Both the position numbers and the translations under genes were made by a program. DNA of 41,860 bases. Source: Erysipelotrichia bacterium. Lineage in GTDB: Bacteria > Bacillota_I > Bacilli_A > Erysipelotrichales > Erysipelotrichaceae. Positions 1 through 8,447 of the stretch are shown piece by piece; position 1 is the stretch's first letter; each line of letters starts with the position of its first letter. Location: positions 1-41,860 of the forward strand of contig JAGXSD010000033.1 in assembly GCA_018333955.1 (NCBI GenBank), in the 5' to 3' direction. The notes under the pieces were generated by a model that did not search any database, had not been told where the DNA came from, and worked only from the letters and a program-made list of their open reading frames with translations.

Positions 1-334
1 GGTCCTTAATCTGCTCTTTAGCGTATTGGATGAATCGATCTACTTTTAACAGTTTAAACTTCGGCAAACACGCTTGTCGTGAGCGTTCATACACCAGTTG
101 TCCTGTTTCTGCATAATAGTCTTCTGAATAAATGGTTTGACCGTTTAGGATCTTCTTCTGTCGTGCCCATCCGCGTTTAATCTCATCGTTAATCGTACTG
201 TGACTTCGATTCAGCTCTTTGGCGATTCTACGATTCTAGAGACCTTGACGTTTAAGTGTTTGAATTTCAATTCGCTCAGTAAGGGCTAGGTGTTGTCCTT
301 TGTGTAAAGTCGTTGTATCATTTAAGGGCATCAT
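1..334 (-). pseudogene. IS30-family transposase, N-terminal part with an in-frame stop
   Basis: Read on the reverse strand from ATG at 334, the frame begins MMPLNDTTTLHKGQHLALTE and continues RIEIQTLKRQGL, then meets TAG (236-238, codon 33). It resumes in the same frame with NRRIAKELNRSHSTINDEIK and RGWARQ, running to the window edge. The segment around the stop is the HTH_38 DNA-binding helix-turn-helix typical of IS30 transposases (RIAKELNRSHSTINDEIKRG). A stop inside this helix should abolish full-length product unless it is suppressed or translation restarts downstream. The catalytic DDE part is outside the window. Confidence 0.7.
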
Positions 335-438
335 TTAATGATCCTTTCTCATGTGTTTCGCAACTCTATGATACTCGGTTTCTTTAAATGGTGCTTTTCT
401 TTTATTCTATTGGGTGGACGACTTCATTTTACAATTTG
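1..438 (-). mobile_element. IS30-family insertion sequence, partial (runs off the window)
   Basis: The reverse strand carries an IS30-type transposase start. About 100 bases beyond its ATG the sequence reads AATTGTAAAATGAAGT (reverse strand, about 420-437), which resembles the terminal sequence of IS30-family elements. Just outside this point (439-488) an unrelated ABC ATPase reading frame is cut, which places the element's end near 435-440. The exact terminal repeat and target duplication cannot be fixed because the other end lies outside the window. Confidence 0.6.
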
Positions 439-488
439 CCTTTTTCATATTTTATAAAATCTTTAGATACATCGGATACTTCAATCAT
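429..488 (-). pseudogene. ABC-transporter ATP-binding protein, N-terminal remnant cut by the IS30 element
   Basis: Reverse strand ATG at 488 preceded by GTGAGG and TTTAATT opens a frame reading MIEVSDVSKDFIKYEKGK, then L and a stop at 429-431. MIEVxxVSKxF is the usual first beta-strand of an ABC ATPase, seen especially in drug or polysaccharide exporters. The frame stops where IS30-like terminal sequence begins, so I read this as the first 18 or so codons of a gene interrupted by the insertion. The rest of the gene, if it survives, would lie beyond the other end of the element. The fragment is short, so the family call rests on the motif alone. Confidence 0.5.
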
Positions 489-493
489 AATTA

Positions 494-524
494 AACCTCA
501 CCACATTATTTTAAAGTGTAGTGA
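494..524 (-). promoter_or_regulatory. Hairpin covering the ribosome binding site of the broken ABC gene
   Basis: CCTCAC (494-499) pairs with GTGAGG (519-524), extended by ACA/TGT after one mismatch. On the reverse strand the arm nearer the ATG at 488 contains GGTGAGG, the only Shine-Dalgarno-like sequence for that start. It could hide the ribosome site, be a repressor operator, or act as a second terminator for the surface-protein gene. The sequence alone does not choose between these. Confidence 0.4.
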
Positions 525-529
525 GGTAA

Positions 530-565
530 AAGAAAAGAAAAAGATAGACAACATGTGTCTATCTT
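530..565 (-). terminator. Rho-independent terminator of the surface-protein gene
   Basis: AAGATAGACA (541-550) and TGTCTATCTT (556-565) form a perfect 10-bp stem with a 5-base loop, followed on the reverse strand by TTTCTTTTC. It sits 6 bases after the stop codon of the gene at 572. Confidence 0.85.
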
Positions 566-571
566 AGATGA

Positions 572-2308
572 TTATGATTTTTTCTTAGGATAAACAAGAC
601 TTGCAAGTCCAAATAATAATACTAACCAAGTCCAGGACATTGGATCAGAGGTATCTGGTAACTCTTCTTCTGAACTTTCTAATATTGCGAATAAGCGAAT
701 AAAGACTTTGTTTGCTTCATAATTGATACTTTGAAGTGGGGCATAGAATGTTCCTGAATCATCTCTTTGTGTATTCCATCCTGTTAGGGTATCTAATTCC
801 CAACTCACTAATGAGGAAAATACTTCAAGACTAGGAACATTTTTATTTGTTATTGGAAGAAGTCGAGTGTTTTTTGTGTTAAACTCGACTAATTCATCAC
901 TCATCGGCCCATTGACAGAACCTTGAGTAAAGAAAACGGCTTGTGAGAACGTGAAGTTGAGAAGGTTATTATTTACTGTCACATCGAAATCGTATGCTAA
1001 TGAACTAAGGCTACTAACTAATGTTTCAAAATCATTAGGCTCGATGAAATCCCCTAAGAATTGAGCTTCAATTCTAGCTTCAAGCACATTAATAGGATAT
1101 TGGGAACCATGTGAGTAATTACCATCAATGATTATCTGAGCGTTTTTGTCAAAGAATCCTTCGACTAAACCAAGAGCTCTATGGATGAGAGGGAGCGTAG
1201 TTTTAAGGTCATATAGATGCTTCATAGGTAAGTAATCATCTTCATCCATAGATATAAAAGCAAATCCAATGATACCACCAAGTTCATGAAAACTAGGATC
1301 TAAATGTTCTGACATAACATCACCTTGGTTAATGAGTAGTTCAAGTTCAGTATTTTTGTAGACTGCACCAATAGAACTGTTATATAACATTCCTATGATT
1401 CCTCCAGCAATAATGTTTCTCGTGGAAATAGTTCCTGTGTTGAGCGCTCCAACGATATTAATTCTTTCAGCATAACCCACGATACCACCCACATAATCCA
1501 ATCCTCGAATATTCTCGTAATTACGAACATTCACAAACGTTGAATCAGTTGCATATCCTGCAATACCTCCAATATAATATGAACGTGCTGCGGTCACAGA
1601 ATTAGAATTTTGAACATTCTCAATGTAATCGTGGGTTGAAAATCCAACAATACCACCAGCCCCTAAAGATGACCCATTGAAGACAGGTACATCAACAAGT
1701 ACGTGTTCAATAACATTATGACTCGTCTTGGCTACTAAACCTGCTACATAAAAGGCTCCATTAGTGTTCAAGACATAAATAGAACCAGTTACATTTAATC
1801 CACTGATGTGAGAATTCATTGCAGAACCAGAGAGTAATCCTACTCCAGTATAAGTTCCCTCATTCAAATTTATCTGACCACTTAAATCTAAGTTATAAAT
1901 TAATGCATAATCTAACACCCCAAAGAGCCCAACAAATCCACCATTTAAATTATTAACTTGTTTGATGGATAATCCATGAATATGAAAACCTCGTCCATCT
2001 AATGTGCCAGTAAAAGGATCCTCATTTGAACCAATAGGAATCCATCCTGCCCCATTATTATAAGTTGCATCTAATGAATCGAAATCTCCAAGTAAACTAC
2101 TTAAATCAATATCACTTACTAAAGCATAATGAGCGTCCAAATCATGTCTTATATGATTAAGTTGAGTTGCATTCTCGATTAAATAAGGATTCAATTGAGT
2201 TCCGTCCCCACCAGCAAACATTGATTCAGCAAACACACTGGGTAAACCTTTTGGAATTAGAGTCAATAATAAAGCTATCGAAAACATAAACTTAAATATG
2301 TTTCTCAT
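572..2308 (-). CDS. Secreted surface protein with GLUG-type repeats and an LPDTS sorting signal
   Basis: About 578 residues. An N-terminal signal peptide (MRNIFKFMF, a hydrophobic stretch, then VFAES) is followed by a conserved opener (GDGTQLNPYLIENATQL) common in surface proteins with GLUG repeats. Residues about 90-350 hold repeated GGIVGY/GGIAGY/GGIIGM units, which fold as a beta-helix in this repeat class. The C-terminus has LPDTS, a hydrophobic stretch (WTWLVLLFGLASLVY) and KKKS, the layout of a sortase substrate. Export and covalent wall attachment are inferred. The ATG at 2308 was chosen for its ideal signal peptide; a TTG at 2323 lies 11 bases after AAGGAG and is also possible. Ligand and function are unknown. 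Confidence 0.8.
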   Translation of the reverse strand: MRNIFKFMFSIALLLTLIPKGLPSVFAESMFAGGDGTQLNPYLIENATQLNHIRHDLDAHYALVSDIDLSSLLGDFDSLDATYNNGAGWIPIGSNEDPFTGTLDGRGFHIHGLSIKQVNNLNGGFVGLFGVLDYALIYNLDLSGQINLNEGTYTGVGLLSGSAMNSHISGLNVTGSIYVLNTNGAFYVAGLVAKTSHNVIEHVLVDVPVFNGSSLGAGGIVGFSTHDYIENVQNSNSVTAARSYYIGGIAGYATDSTFVNVRNYENIRGLDYVGGIVGYAERINIVGALNTGTISTRNIIAGGIIGMLYNSSIGAVYKNTELELLINQGDVMSEHLDPSFHELGGIIGFAFISMDEDDYLPMKHLYDLKTTLPLIHRALGLVEGFFDKNAQIIIDGNYSHGSQYPINVLEARIEAQFLGDFIEPNDFETLVSSLSSLAYDFDVTVNNNLLNFTFSQAVFFTQGSVNGPMSDELVEFNTKNTRLLPITNKNVPSLEVFSSLVSWELDTLTGWNTQRDDSGTFYAPLQSINYEANKVFIRLFAILESSEEELPDTSDPMSWTWLVLLFGLASLVYPKKKS

Positions 2309-2471
2309 AATCACCACAGTCAAATAATTGACTTCTCCTTTGTATAATTATAAAGAAATTTCACAAGATAATACAGTTTGATAATCAAAAATAATGCAAT
2401 ATTATCAAATAATTAAAAAAAAACAAAAACATACCCTGAAATTCTACATTTGTAGGTGAAAATCAGTTAAT

Positions 2472-2493
2472 GAAAAAGCGATGTTTCCATCGC
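2472..2493 (-). terminator. Terminator downstream of the htrA-like gene
   Basis: GCGATG (2478-2483), loop TTTC, CATCGC (2488-2493); on the reverse strand the stem is followed by TTTTTC. It lies 11 bases after the stop of the protease gene. Confidence 0.85.
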
Positions 2494-2503
2494 ATATCAT
2501 GCA

Positions 2504-3286
2504 TTAATTAATCACATCATCCATAAACTCAGTGACAATCTCTCCCATTATCGCAAAACCTATACCTTCCACAATTGAAGAGGCAATCTTTGAGGAATTG
2601 ACTCCAATGACTTCACCTTTCATATTAAAGAGCGGACCACCACTATTGCCAGGATTAATGGCTGCATCGGTTTGAATGAGTGGCACACCATTGCCTAGGT
2701 TTCGATTTAATCCAGAGATAATGCCTTTAGTGATTGAGAGTGATAAATCAAATCCTAAAGGGTACCCAATCGCAAATACGGATTCACCCAGTCTCATTTC
2801 ACTCGCGAATGTTAAAGGAAAAACCGACGCATTAATCTTGAGTATCGCAAGATCAAGATCACGATCATACTTGACGATAACTGCAGGATAAGAAGTTCCA
2901 TCAAACAAGACGGCCGTAATCGAGGATTGTTCATTCTGGAAGGCATTCTCAACCACATGGGCATTGGTAATTAAGTATCCTGAATCCGTGACAAAAAAGC
3001 CAGACCCAGATCCAACTGTTTGAACACTGCGTTCACCAAACCAAGTTTGTTGACGAATGGTGGCTTCAACACGAAGTCCCACTACGCCCTCTAAGACACT
3101 TGGAAGAATATTCGCAACCCCATCAGAATCATCAGAAATCATGATTGCATTAGGCATGGTAGGAAGTTGAGCTAATGTATTTTGAAGTTGATTTAATGAA
3201 TTCTCTAAAAGATTAATACGCTCTTCTTGAACATACACAGTCCAAGCTAAAGAGAAAAATAACAAGACGACGATAATCTTTTTCAT
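2504..3286 (-). CDS. HtrA/DegP-like trypsin-family serine protease (S1C), membrane-anchored, without PDZ domain
   Basis: 260 residues from ATG at 3286, chosen because AAGAGGTGAT lies at the right distance; a longer frame upstream has no signal. Residues 1-20 (MKKIIVVLLFFSLAWTVYV) form a membrane anchor or signal, followed by a short coiled stretch (LLENSLNQLQNTLAQL). The protease domain shows the triad: His in TNAHVVENA, Asp in DRDLDLAIL, Ser in NPGNSGGPL. HtrA proteases degrade misfolded envelope proteins. The chain ends at the close of the protease domain (EFMDDVIN), so the usual C-terminal PDZ domain is missing. It is divergent from the two-component genes at 3395, which fits envelope-stress control, but that link is inference. 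Confidence 0.9.
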   Translation of the reverse strand: MKKIIVVLLFFSLAWTVYVQEERINLLENSLNQLQNTLAQLPTMPNAIMISDDSDGVANILPSVLEGVVGLRVEATIRQQTWFGERSVQTVGSGSGFFVTDSGYLITNAHVVENAFQNEQSSITAVLFDGTSYPAVIVKYDRDLDLAILKINASVFPLTFASEMRLGESVFAIGYPLGFDLSLSITKGIISGLNRNLGNGVPLIQTDAAINPGNSGGPLFNMKGEVIGVNSSKIASSIVEGIGFAIMGEIVTEFMDDVIN

Positions 3287-3382
3287 AATATCACCTCTTA
3301 AGGTCATTATAAAGCATGCTAAAAATAAATGCATGTGATATACTGACGCAACTTTGCATGAATTTATCCGCAGAATATTATG

Positions 3383-3388
3383 TATAAT
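3383..3388 (+). promoter_or_regulatory. -10 box placed for a leaderless start of the response-regulator gene
   Basis: TATAAT at 3383-3388 puts the expected +1 at 3395, the A of the ATG. AGGAG occurs only one base before that ATG, too close to act normally as a ribosome site. No good -35 box is visible. Confidence 0.5.
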
Positions 3389-3394
3389 AGGAGT

Positions 3395-4081
3395 ATGAAA
3401 CCACTAATTTATGTTTGTGAAGATGAGAAAGTCATCTTAGATACGATTTGTTCATTCTTAAAAGCGAACGAATATGATGCTCAAGGATTCATGAGTGCTC
3501 ATGAATGTTTTGAAGTTTTCAAAGAAAAATCATGTGATTGCTTAATCACTGATATTAATATGCCAACCATGAATGGCTTTGAACTCATTCAAAAAGTTAG
3601 AGCAGTCTCCAATGTACCAATCATTGTCTTAACCGCACGTGATGCGGATTTAGACTATGCATTAGGGATACATTTAGGGGCTGATGATTATATTACCAAA
3701 CCCTTCTCAACCCTCAATTTAATGATGCGAGTCAAAGCTCTACTTCGTCGTGTTCAACTTGACCTGAGCCAACAAAATCAAGAGAAGGTCACGTTCCATA
3801 CTTTATTTATGGATCCAAAAACACGTGAAGCCACCGCTAAAGGAGTGAGTCTTGATCTTACACCGATGGAGTTTGCGGTATTACTCTATTTAACCCGTCA
3901 TGCGGATCAAGCGATATCACGAGAGATACTTCTAAAGAAAGTATGGGGATATGAAGCTTTAGTTGAAACTCGTGCCTGTGATGATACGATTCGTCGATTA
4001 AGAAAAAAACTGATTGATTCAGGAATTACGATAGAAACCATCTGGGGATATGGATTTAGGGTAATTGAGACACAAGTATGA
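3395..4081 (+). CDS. OmpR/PhoB-family response regulator
   Basis: 228 residues. The receiver domain (about 1-120) shows the acidic pair in VCEDE, phosphoacceptor Asp53 in LITDINMP, the switch Thr in VLTARD and the Lys in ITKPFS. The C-terminal winged helix (about 130-225) ends in the typical WGYGFRVI. It would be phosphorylated by the kinase encoded immediately downstream, whose ATG overlaps this stop codon (ATGA). Targets are not visible in the sequence; the ABC transporter two genes on is the obvious candidate. An in-frame ATG at 3380 has no ribosome site, so 3395 is preferred. Confidence 0.92.
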   Translation: MKPLIYVCEDEKVILDTICSFLKANEYDAQGFMSAHECFEVFKEKSCDCLITDINMPTMNGFELIQKVRAVSNVPIIVLTARDADLDYALGIHLGADDYITKPFSTLNLMMRVKALLRRVQLDLSQQNQEKVTFHTLFMDPKTREATAKGVSLDLTPMEFAVLLYLTRHADQAISREILLKKVWGYEALVETRACDDTIRRLRKKLIDSGITIETIWGYGFRVIETQV

Positions 4082-5394
4082 AGTTTATGACCTTTAAAGG
4101 AAAACTAACTTTTGTTTTAAGTGTGGTTGTCACAGCCACATTTCTTATCATTGGGATAAGTTTCAATGTCATTATAAATGAAGCCATTCTTGATAATGCT
4201 CGTGACGCGATCATGGATTCACGAAATATCATTTCTTCAAGTGATCGTGGTAATCAAAGAATCTTTGTCTCAACTCAAAATTTCGTGATGTCACCAAGTT
4301 ATCAAACGATTCATACCAATATGGTTCATAGTCCACAAATGATGATGTTTCATGGTGTGATGGCACGTGCACTTGAATCGAATGGAATTATGCCATCCCT
4401 CATCATACATGAAATGAGAATATCTGGTGAACTCTATTATGTGAACATCATTGAGAATCCTAACAATGAAAATCAGTGGATTGTGCTTTATGTTTCGATG
4501 AGTACACTTTCTAATCTAAAGTCGAGTCTTAACCTCATTTTATTTTTGATTATGACCTTCATGCTTATTGTCTCAATGCTTGTCATCTACTTCGTTTCAT
4601 CGTCAATGACACTTCCTCTAACTCAACTTGCCGCCTTTGCGACTTCAGTAGGGCAAGGCCAACGACAAGCGGATCATCATGAGTTTCATGAACAGGAACT
4701 CTTGGATCTTCAAAAAGCCATGAACACGATGGTTCATAACCTTGACGAACAAGAACAAGCGAATCGTCACTTCTTTCAAAATGTTTCTCACGAACTAAGA
4801 ACACCACTTCAAGTCATCTTGGCTCAAAGTGAAGCCTTCCAGTATGATTTCGCCTCAAAAGAACAAACTCTAGAAGTCATTAGTGGTCAAGGAGAGCGAT
4901 TAAAATCACTCATTGAAGATTTACTTGTTTTATCACGTCTTGAAGCTCATTCCGTGGATATGATGGTTCAAAAACTCGATGTACGAGATCTTATTGAAGA
5001 AATCAGTTCTTCCATGAATGTACTCCTTCAAGAAAGAAACCTCATCATGGAATATCATTTTCCATCATTAGATTCAAGCATTAATATTGATGAGTCAAGT
5101 CTACATAAAGTGTTCACAAACCTTTTATCAAATGCCATTCGATATGCGAAAACTAAGATTGTATGGGATGTTATTCATCATCACAACGAATTAGAAGTTC
5201 GAATTTCCAATGATGGAGAGATGATCGAAGATGAATTTAAGGATATCATCTTCAATCGTTTCCAAAAAGGTGAAAAAGGTCATATAGGTATTGGACTTGC
5301 GATCGTGAAGGCTGTCATGGAACACTATGGTGGCAGCATACGAGTGGAATCTAATCCATCACAAACAAGTTTCATATTAATGTTTAAGAAATAG
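4078..5394 (+). CDS. Membrane sensor histidine kinase
   Basis: 438 residues. One transmembrane helix near residues 12-35, an extracytoplasmic sensor segment of about 115 residues, a second helix near 150-175 (LILFLIMTFMLIVSMLVIYF), then a HAMP-like linker. The dimerisation/phosphoacceptor helix carries the canonical H-box NVSHELRTPLQV, and the ATPase part shows the N-box NLLSNAIRYA and G-box GIGLAIVK. It overlaps the upstream regulator by 4 bases, so the two form a cognate pair. The sensor segment has no recognised fold by eye (Met- and His-rich near MVHSPQMMMFHGVM), so the stimulus is unknown. A perfect palindrome right after the stop ends the pair. Confidence 0.92.
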   Translation: MKFMTFKGKLTFVLSVVVTATFLIIGISFNVIINEAILDNARDAIMDSRNIISSSDRGNQRIFVSTQNFVMSPSYQTIHTNMVHSPQMMMFHGVMARALESNGIMPSLIIHEMRISGELYYVNIIENPNNENQWIVLYVSMSTLSNLKSSLNLILFLIMTFMLIVSMLVIYFVSSSMTLPLTQLAAFATSVGQGQRQADHHEFHEQELLDLQKAMNTMVHNLDEQEQANRHFFQNVSHELRTPLQVILAQSEAFQYDFASKEQTLEVISGQGERLKSLIEDLLVLSRLEAHSVDMMVQKLDVRDLIEEISSSMNVLLQERNLIMEYHFPSLDSSINIDESSLHKVFTNLLSNAIRYAKTKIVWDVIHHHNELEVRISNDGEMIEDEFKDIIFNRFQKGEKGHIGIGLAIVKAVMEHYGGSIRVESNPSQTSFILMFKK

Positions 5395-5416
5395 ATGTCC
5401 ATGGACATCTATTTTA
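5389..5416 (+). terminator. Palindromic terminator after the first two-component pair
   Basis: A perfect 26-base palindrome (5389-5414, centred on CCATGG) begins inside the last codons of the kinase and ends in ATTTT. Being symmetrical it could stop transcription, but the short loop is unusual, so it may also be a protein-binding site upstream of the ABC gene. Confidence 0.65.
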
Positions 5417-5472
5417 AACTTCAAATTCACTTCACATAGGCTTGTTAGAATATCAGTGACAAGGAGATGTCT

Positions 5473-7773
5473 ATGTTAAAACTCAAAGATATTATTAAAT
5501 CCTATAAACTAGGATCAACACAAGTTCAAGCCTTAAAAGGAATAAACTTAAGCTTTAGAAAAAATGAATTCGTTTCCATTTTAGGTCCTTCAGGTTGTGG
5601 CAAAACCACACTCCTCAATCTTATTGGAGGTTTAGATCACATGGATAGTGGAGATCTCATCATTGAGGGTGTCTCAACTAAGAATTATAAAGATTCAGAT
5701 TGGGATCGTTATCGTAATGAAGCGATTGGTTTTGTATTTCAATCTTATAACCTAATTGCCCATTTAAGTGTACTCGATAATGTGGCGATGTCATTAGCAC
5801 TGAGTGGTGTTAAGAAGAAAGAAAGAACTCAAAAAGCTATTCAAGTATTAACTCAAGTTGGTTTAGAAGATCATATGCATAAAAAACCAAATCAACTCTC
5901 AGGAGGGCAAATGCAACGAGTTGCGATTGCCCGAGCACTCATTAATAACCCTAAGATATTGCTTGCGGATGAACCTACTGGGGCACTAGATACTGAAACA
6001 TCAGAATCTATTATGAGTTTAATTCAGACGTTATCTCACGATCGATGTGTCATCATGGTGACTCATAATCCTGAGATTGCGCAAACATATTCCTCAAGAA
6101 TCATTCAACTTAAAGATGGTCAGGTAGTCAATGACTCACATCCCTACGATGTGGATGTTCAACCCTCCAAAGACTCATTCAAAAATGTTTCAATGTCGTA
6201 TATGACAGCTTTAAGCTCATCGTTTAAGAATCTACTGACTAAAAAAGGAAGAACATTGATTACTTCCTTTGCGGGGTCGATTGGCATTATTGGGATTGCA
6301 TTAGTTTTAGCATTATCCAATGGAATGGATTCGTATGTATCTTCCATTGAAAGTGAAACTTTAGCTGGGTTTCCACTTCAACTCAATCAGAATGTAAGTA
6401 TCAATAATCTAGCAAATCGCCCAGCTCAGGTATTCAATCCTGGTAAAAATGAAGCATTAACTCAAGGCTTGGTGGTCGATGCCACCACTGAGACAGTATC
6501 TCATGTCAATATCTTTGATGACGATGCAATGGCTTTTCTAAAAACTCTCAATCCTTCATGGATTAACTCAGTGAGTTATCAACGCTCATTAACTCTGAAT
6601 GTCGCCACTCAAGTGAATGATACACCAACCTTTGTACAAACTAGAATTCGTGGTGGAGACGGTCCTTTAGCATCCAATCAATCACTTTTCTTTGAACTAC
6701 CTGCAGATCAAGAATTTGTTTTATCACTCTATGATTTAGTCGCAGGAACTTATCCGACACAACGTCATGAAGCCCTCTTTGTGATTGCGGATGATTCTAC
6801 CATTGATCAAAGTGTAGTGAACGCACTGTATCTAAATCTATCTAATCCTTTTGATTTTGATGAACTTCTACAACATTCATTTACCTTTATTGCGCATGAT
6901 GCATTATATCAAGTGGAAGATCAAAAAGTCGTGACGCAATCCTTAGATCAAAACCTACTCAATCATGAACTCAATCAAACGATCAAGATTGTGGGGGTCA
7001 TAAGACTAAAAGTAGACTCAGGATCTTCATTCTTAAGTGTTGGGGTAGGGACTCTTCCATCATTTAACGAAGCATGGTTAAATCAAGCTCAAAATTCTGA
7101 GGTTGCTCAACTTCAAGTAACTAATGAAAACATCAACGTGTTAACTGGATTACCATTCAATGCTTTCAACACCTATGAGTCTATACTTCAATCCATTGGA
7201 GCAGACTTAACTCCACAATCTATTTTGATTTATCCTAAAGACTTTGAAAGTAAAACATTGATTAAAGATGCTTTTGATACGTATAATGGCACTGTAGAGA
7301 CTACTCAACAATTAATTGTTAGTGATATTGCAGAAACCTTATCATCCACGATTTCTTCGCTTATTAGTACTATCACTTTAATCCTCTCGGCTTTCGCAGC
7401 CATCTCATTAGTGGTTTCTTCGATTATGATCGGGATTATTACGTATGTGAGTGTTATTGAGAGAACTAAAGAAATTGGTATTATGCGCTCACTAGGAGCT
7501 CGTAAAAAAGATATCTCTCGTATCTTTAATGCGGAAGCGATGATCATTGGTGTCTTTGCAGGGACTTTAGGCATATTATTATCATATTTGCTTTTATTAG
7601 GTGTTGATGTGCTGATTGAAACATTACTTAATATTGAAGGATTTTCATCTCTACCAGCATCTTATTCATTGATACTTATTGCATTGAGTGCTGGCTTAAC
7701 GTTGATTGCAGGCTTTTTACCAAGTAAAATGGCGGCAAATCAAGATCCTGTGGTCGCATTAAGAACTGAATAA
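5473..7773 (+). CDS. MacB-like ABC transporter, ATPase fused to FtsX-type permease
   Basis: 766 residues. The ATPase (about 1-225) has Walker A GPSGCGKTT, Q-loop FVFQSYN, signature LSGGQMQRVAIARAL, Walker B ILLADEPTGALD and H-loop MVTHN. A first transmembrane helix follows (about 265-285, SIGIIGIALVLALSNGMD), then an extracytoplasmic domain of about 350 residues, then three helices at the C-terminus (about 640-765). This fused layout is typical of Bacillota transporters related to MacB that move peptides or lipids or act in antimicrobial-peptide resistance. ATG 5473 is chosen because AAGGAG lies 6 bases ahead; ATG 5467 touches that site. A separate regulator-kinase pair follows within 12 bases, so this gene is flanked by two sensing systems. 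Substrate unknown. Confidence 0.92.
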   Translation: MLKLKDIIKSYKLGSTQVQALKGINLSFRKNEFVSILGPSGCGKTTLLNLIGGLDHMDSGDLIIEGVSTKNYKDSDWDRYRNEAIGFVFQSYNLIAHLSVLDNVAMSLALSGVKKKERTQKAIQVLTQVGLEDHMHKKPNQLSGGQMQRVAIARALINNPKILLADEPTGALDTETSESIMSLIQTLSHDRCVIMVTHNPEIAQTYSSRIIQLKDGQVVNDSHPYDVDVQPSKDSFKNVSMSYMTALSSSFKNLLTKKGRTLITSFAGSIGIIGIALVLALSNGMDSYVSSIESETLAGFPLQLNQNVSINNLANRPAQVFNPGKNEALTQGLVVDATTETVSHVNIFDDDAMAFLKTLNPSWINSVSYQRSLTLNVATQVNDTPTFVQTRIRGGDGPLASNQSLFFELPADQEFVLSLYDLVAGTYPTQRHEALFVIADDSTIDQSVVNALYLNLSNPFDFDELLQHSFTFIAHDALYQVEDQKVVTQSLDQNLLNHELNQTIKIVGVIRLKVDSGSSFLSVGVGTLPSFNEAWLNQAQNSEVAQLQVTNENINVLTGLPFNAFNTYESILQSIGADLTPQSILIYPKDFESKTLIKDAFDTYNGTVETTQQLIVSDIAETLSSTISSLISTITLILSAFAAISLVVSSIMIGIITYVSVIERTKEIGIMRSLGARKKDISRIFNAEAMIIGVFAGTLGILLSYLLLLGVDVLIETLLNIEGFSSLPASYSLILIALSAGLTLIAGFLPSKMAANQDPVVALRTE

Positions 7774-7784
7774 TGGAGGTCAAT

Positions 7785-8447
7785 ATGATCTTAATTGTCG
7801 AAGATGATCAAACATTAGCTGAAACCTTAGCGAATTATCTTGAGTCACAACACATGTCTTGTGTTGTGGCTTTTGATGGTGAAGAAGCATTAAGAAAGAT
7901 GAAAGAGTATACAATCAGTGGTGTTATTGTGGATATGATGATGCCTAAGATGGATGGATTATCTTTCATTCAAACTCTTCAACATGTGAACCCTAAACCC
8001 TTTATTATGATGAGCACTGCCTTAGGTTCACTGGAAGATAAAGCGAAAGCTTTTGAGTTAGGTGCGGATGATTACTTAGTTAAACCCTATCATTTTAAAG
8101 AACTTGTGTTGCGACTGCAGGCATTGCGAAAGCGAACCATCAAAGAATCCACACATCAATTAAGTTTTAAACATAGTTATTTAGATGAAGAACAACTGCT
8201 ATGCAAAGTGTATGATCAAAGCATTAATTTAAGTAAGAAAGAATTTCAAGTTTTATTTTTACTATTAAAGCATCCTCAAATCATTTTCACTCGTCAACAA
8301 CTTCTTGATCAGATTTGGGGTGAGGATAATATGTCTTATGACCGTACCGTGGATACTCATATTAAATCGATTCGTGAGAAAGTGAAGAGTCCTGATTTTG
8401 AAATTGTGACCATTCGAGGATTAGGTTATAAAGGGGTGGTTATATGA
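7785..8447 (+). CDS. OmpR-family response regulator (second pair)
   Basis: 220 residues. Receiver domain with acidic residues in IVEDDQ, phosphoacceptor Asp50 in VIVDMMMPKMDG, Ser/Thr in MMSTALG and Lys in LVKPYH; winged helix at about 130-218 ending in RGLGYKGV. ATG 7785 follows GGAGG at good spacing, 11 bases after the ABC transporter stop, so both are probably on one mRNA. The kinase ATG overlaps its stop by 4 bases. It is likely to control its neighbouring transporter, as in other transporter-linked two-component systems, though this is inferred from position. Confidence 0.92.
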   Translation: MILIVEDDQTLAETLANYLESQHMSCVVAFDGEEALRKMKEYTISGVIVDMMMPKMDGLSFIQTLQHVNPKPFIMMSTALGSLEDKAKAFELGADDYLVKPYHFKELVLRLQALRKRTIKESTHQLSFKHSYLDEEQLLCKVYDQSINLSKKEFQVLFLLLKHPQIIFTRQQLLDQIWGEDNMSYDRTVDTHIKSIREKVKSPDFEIVTIRGLGYKGVVI

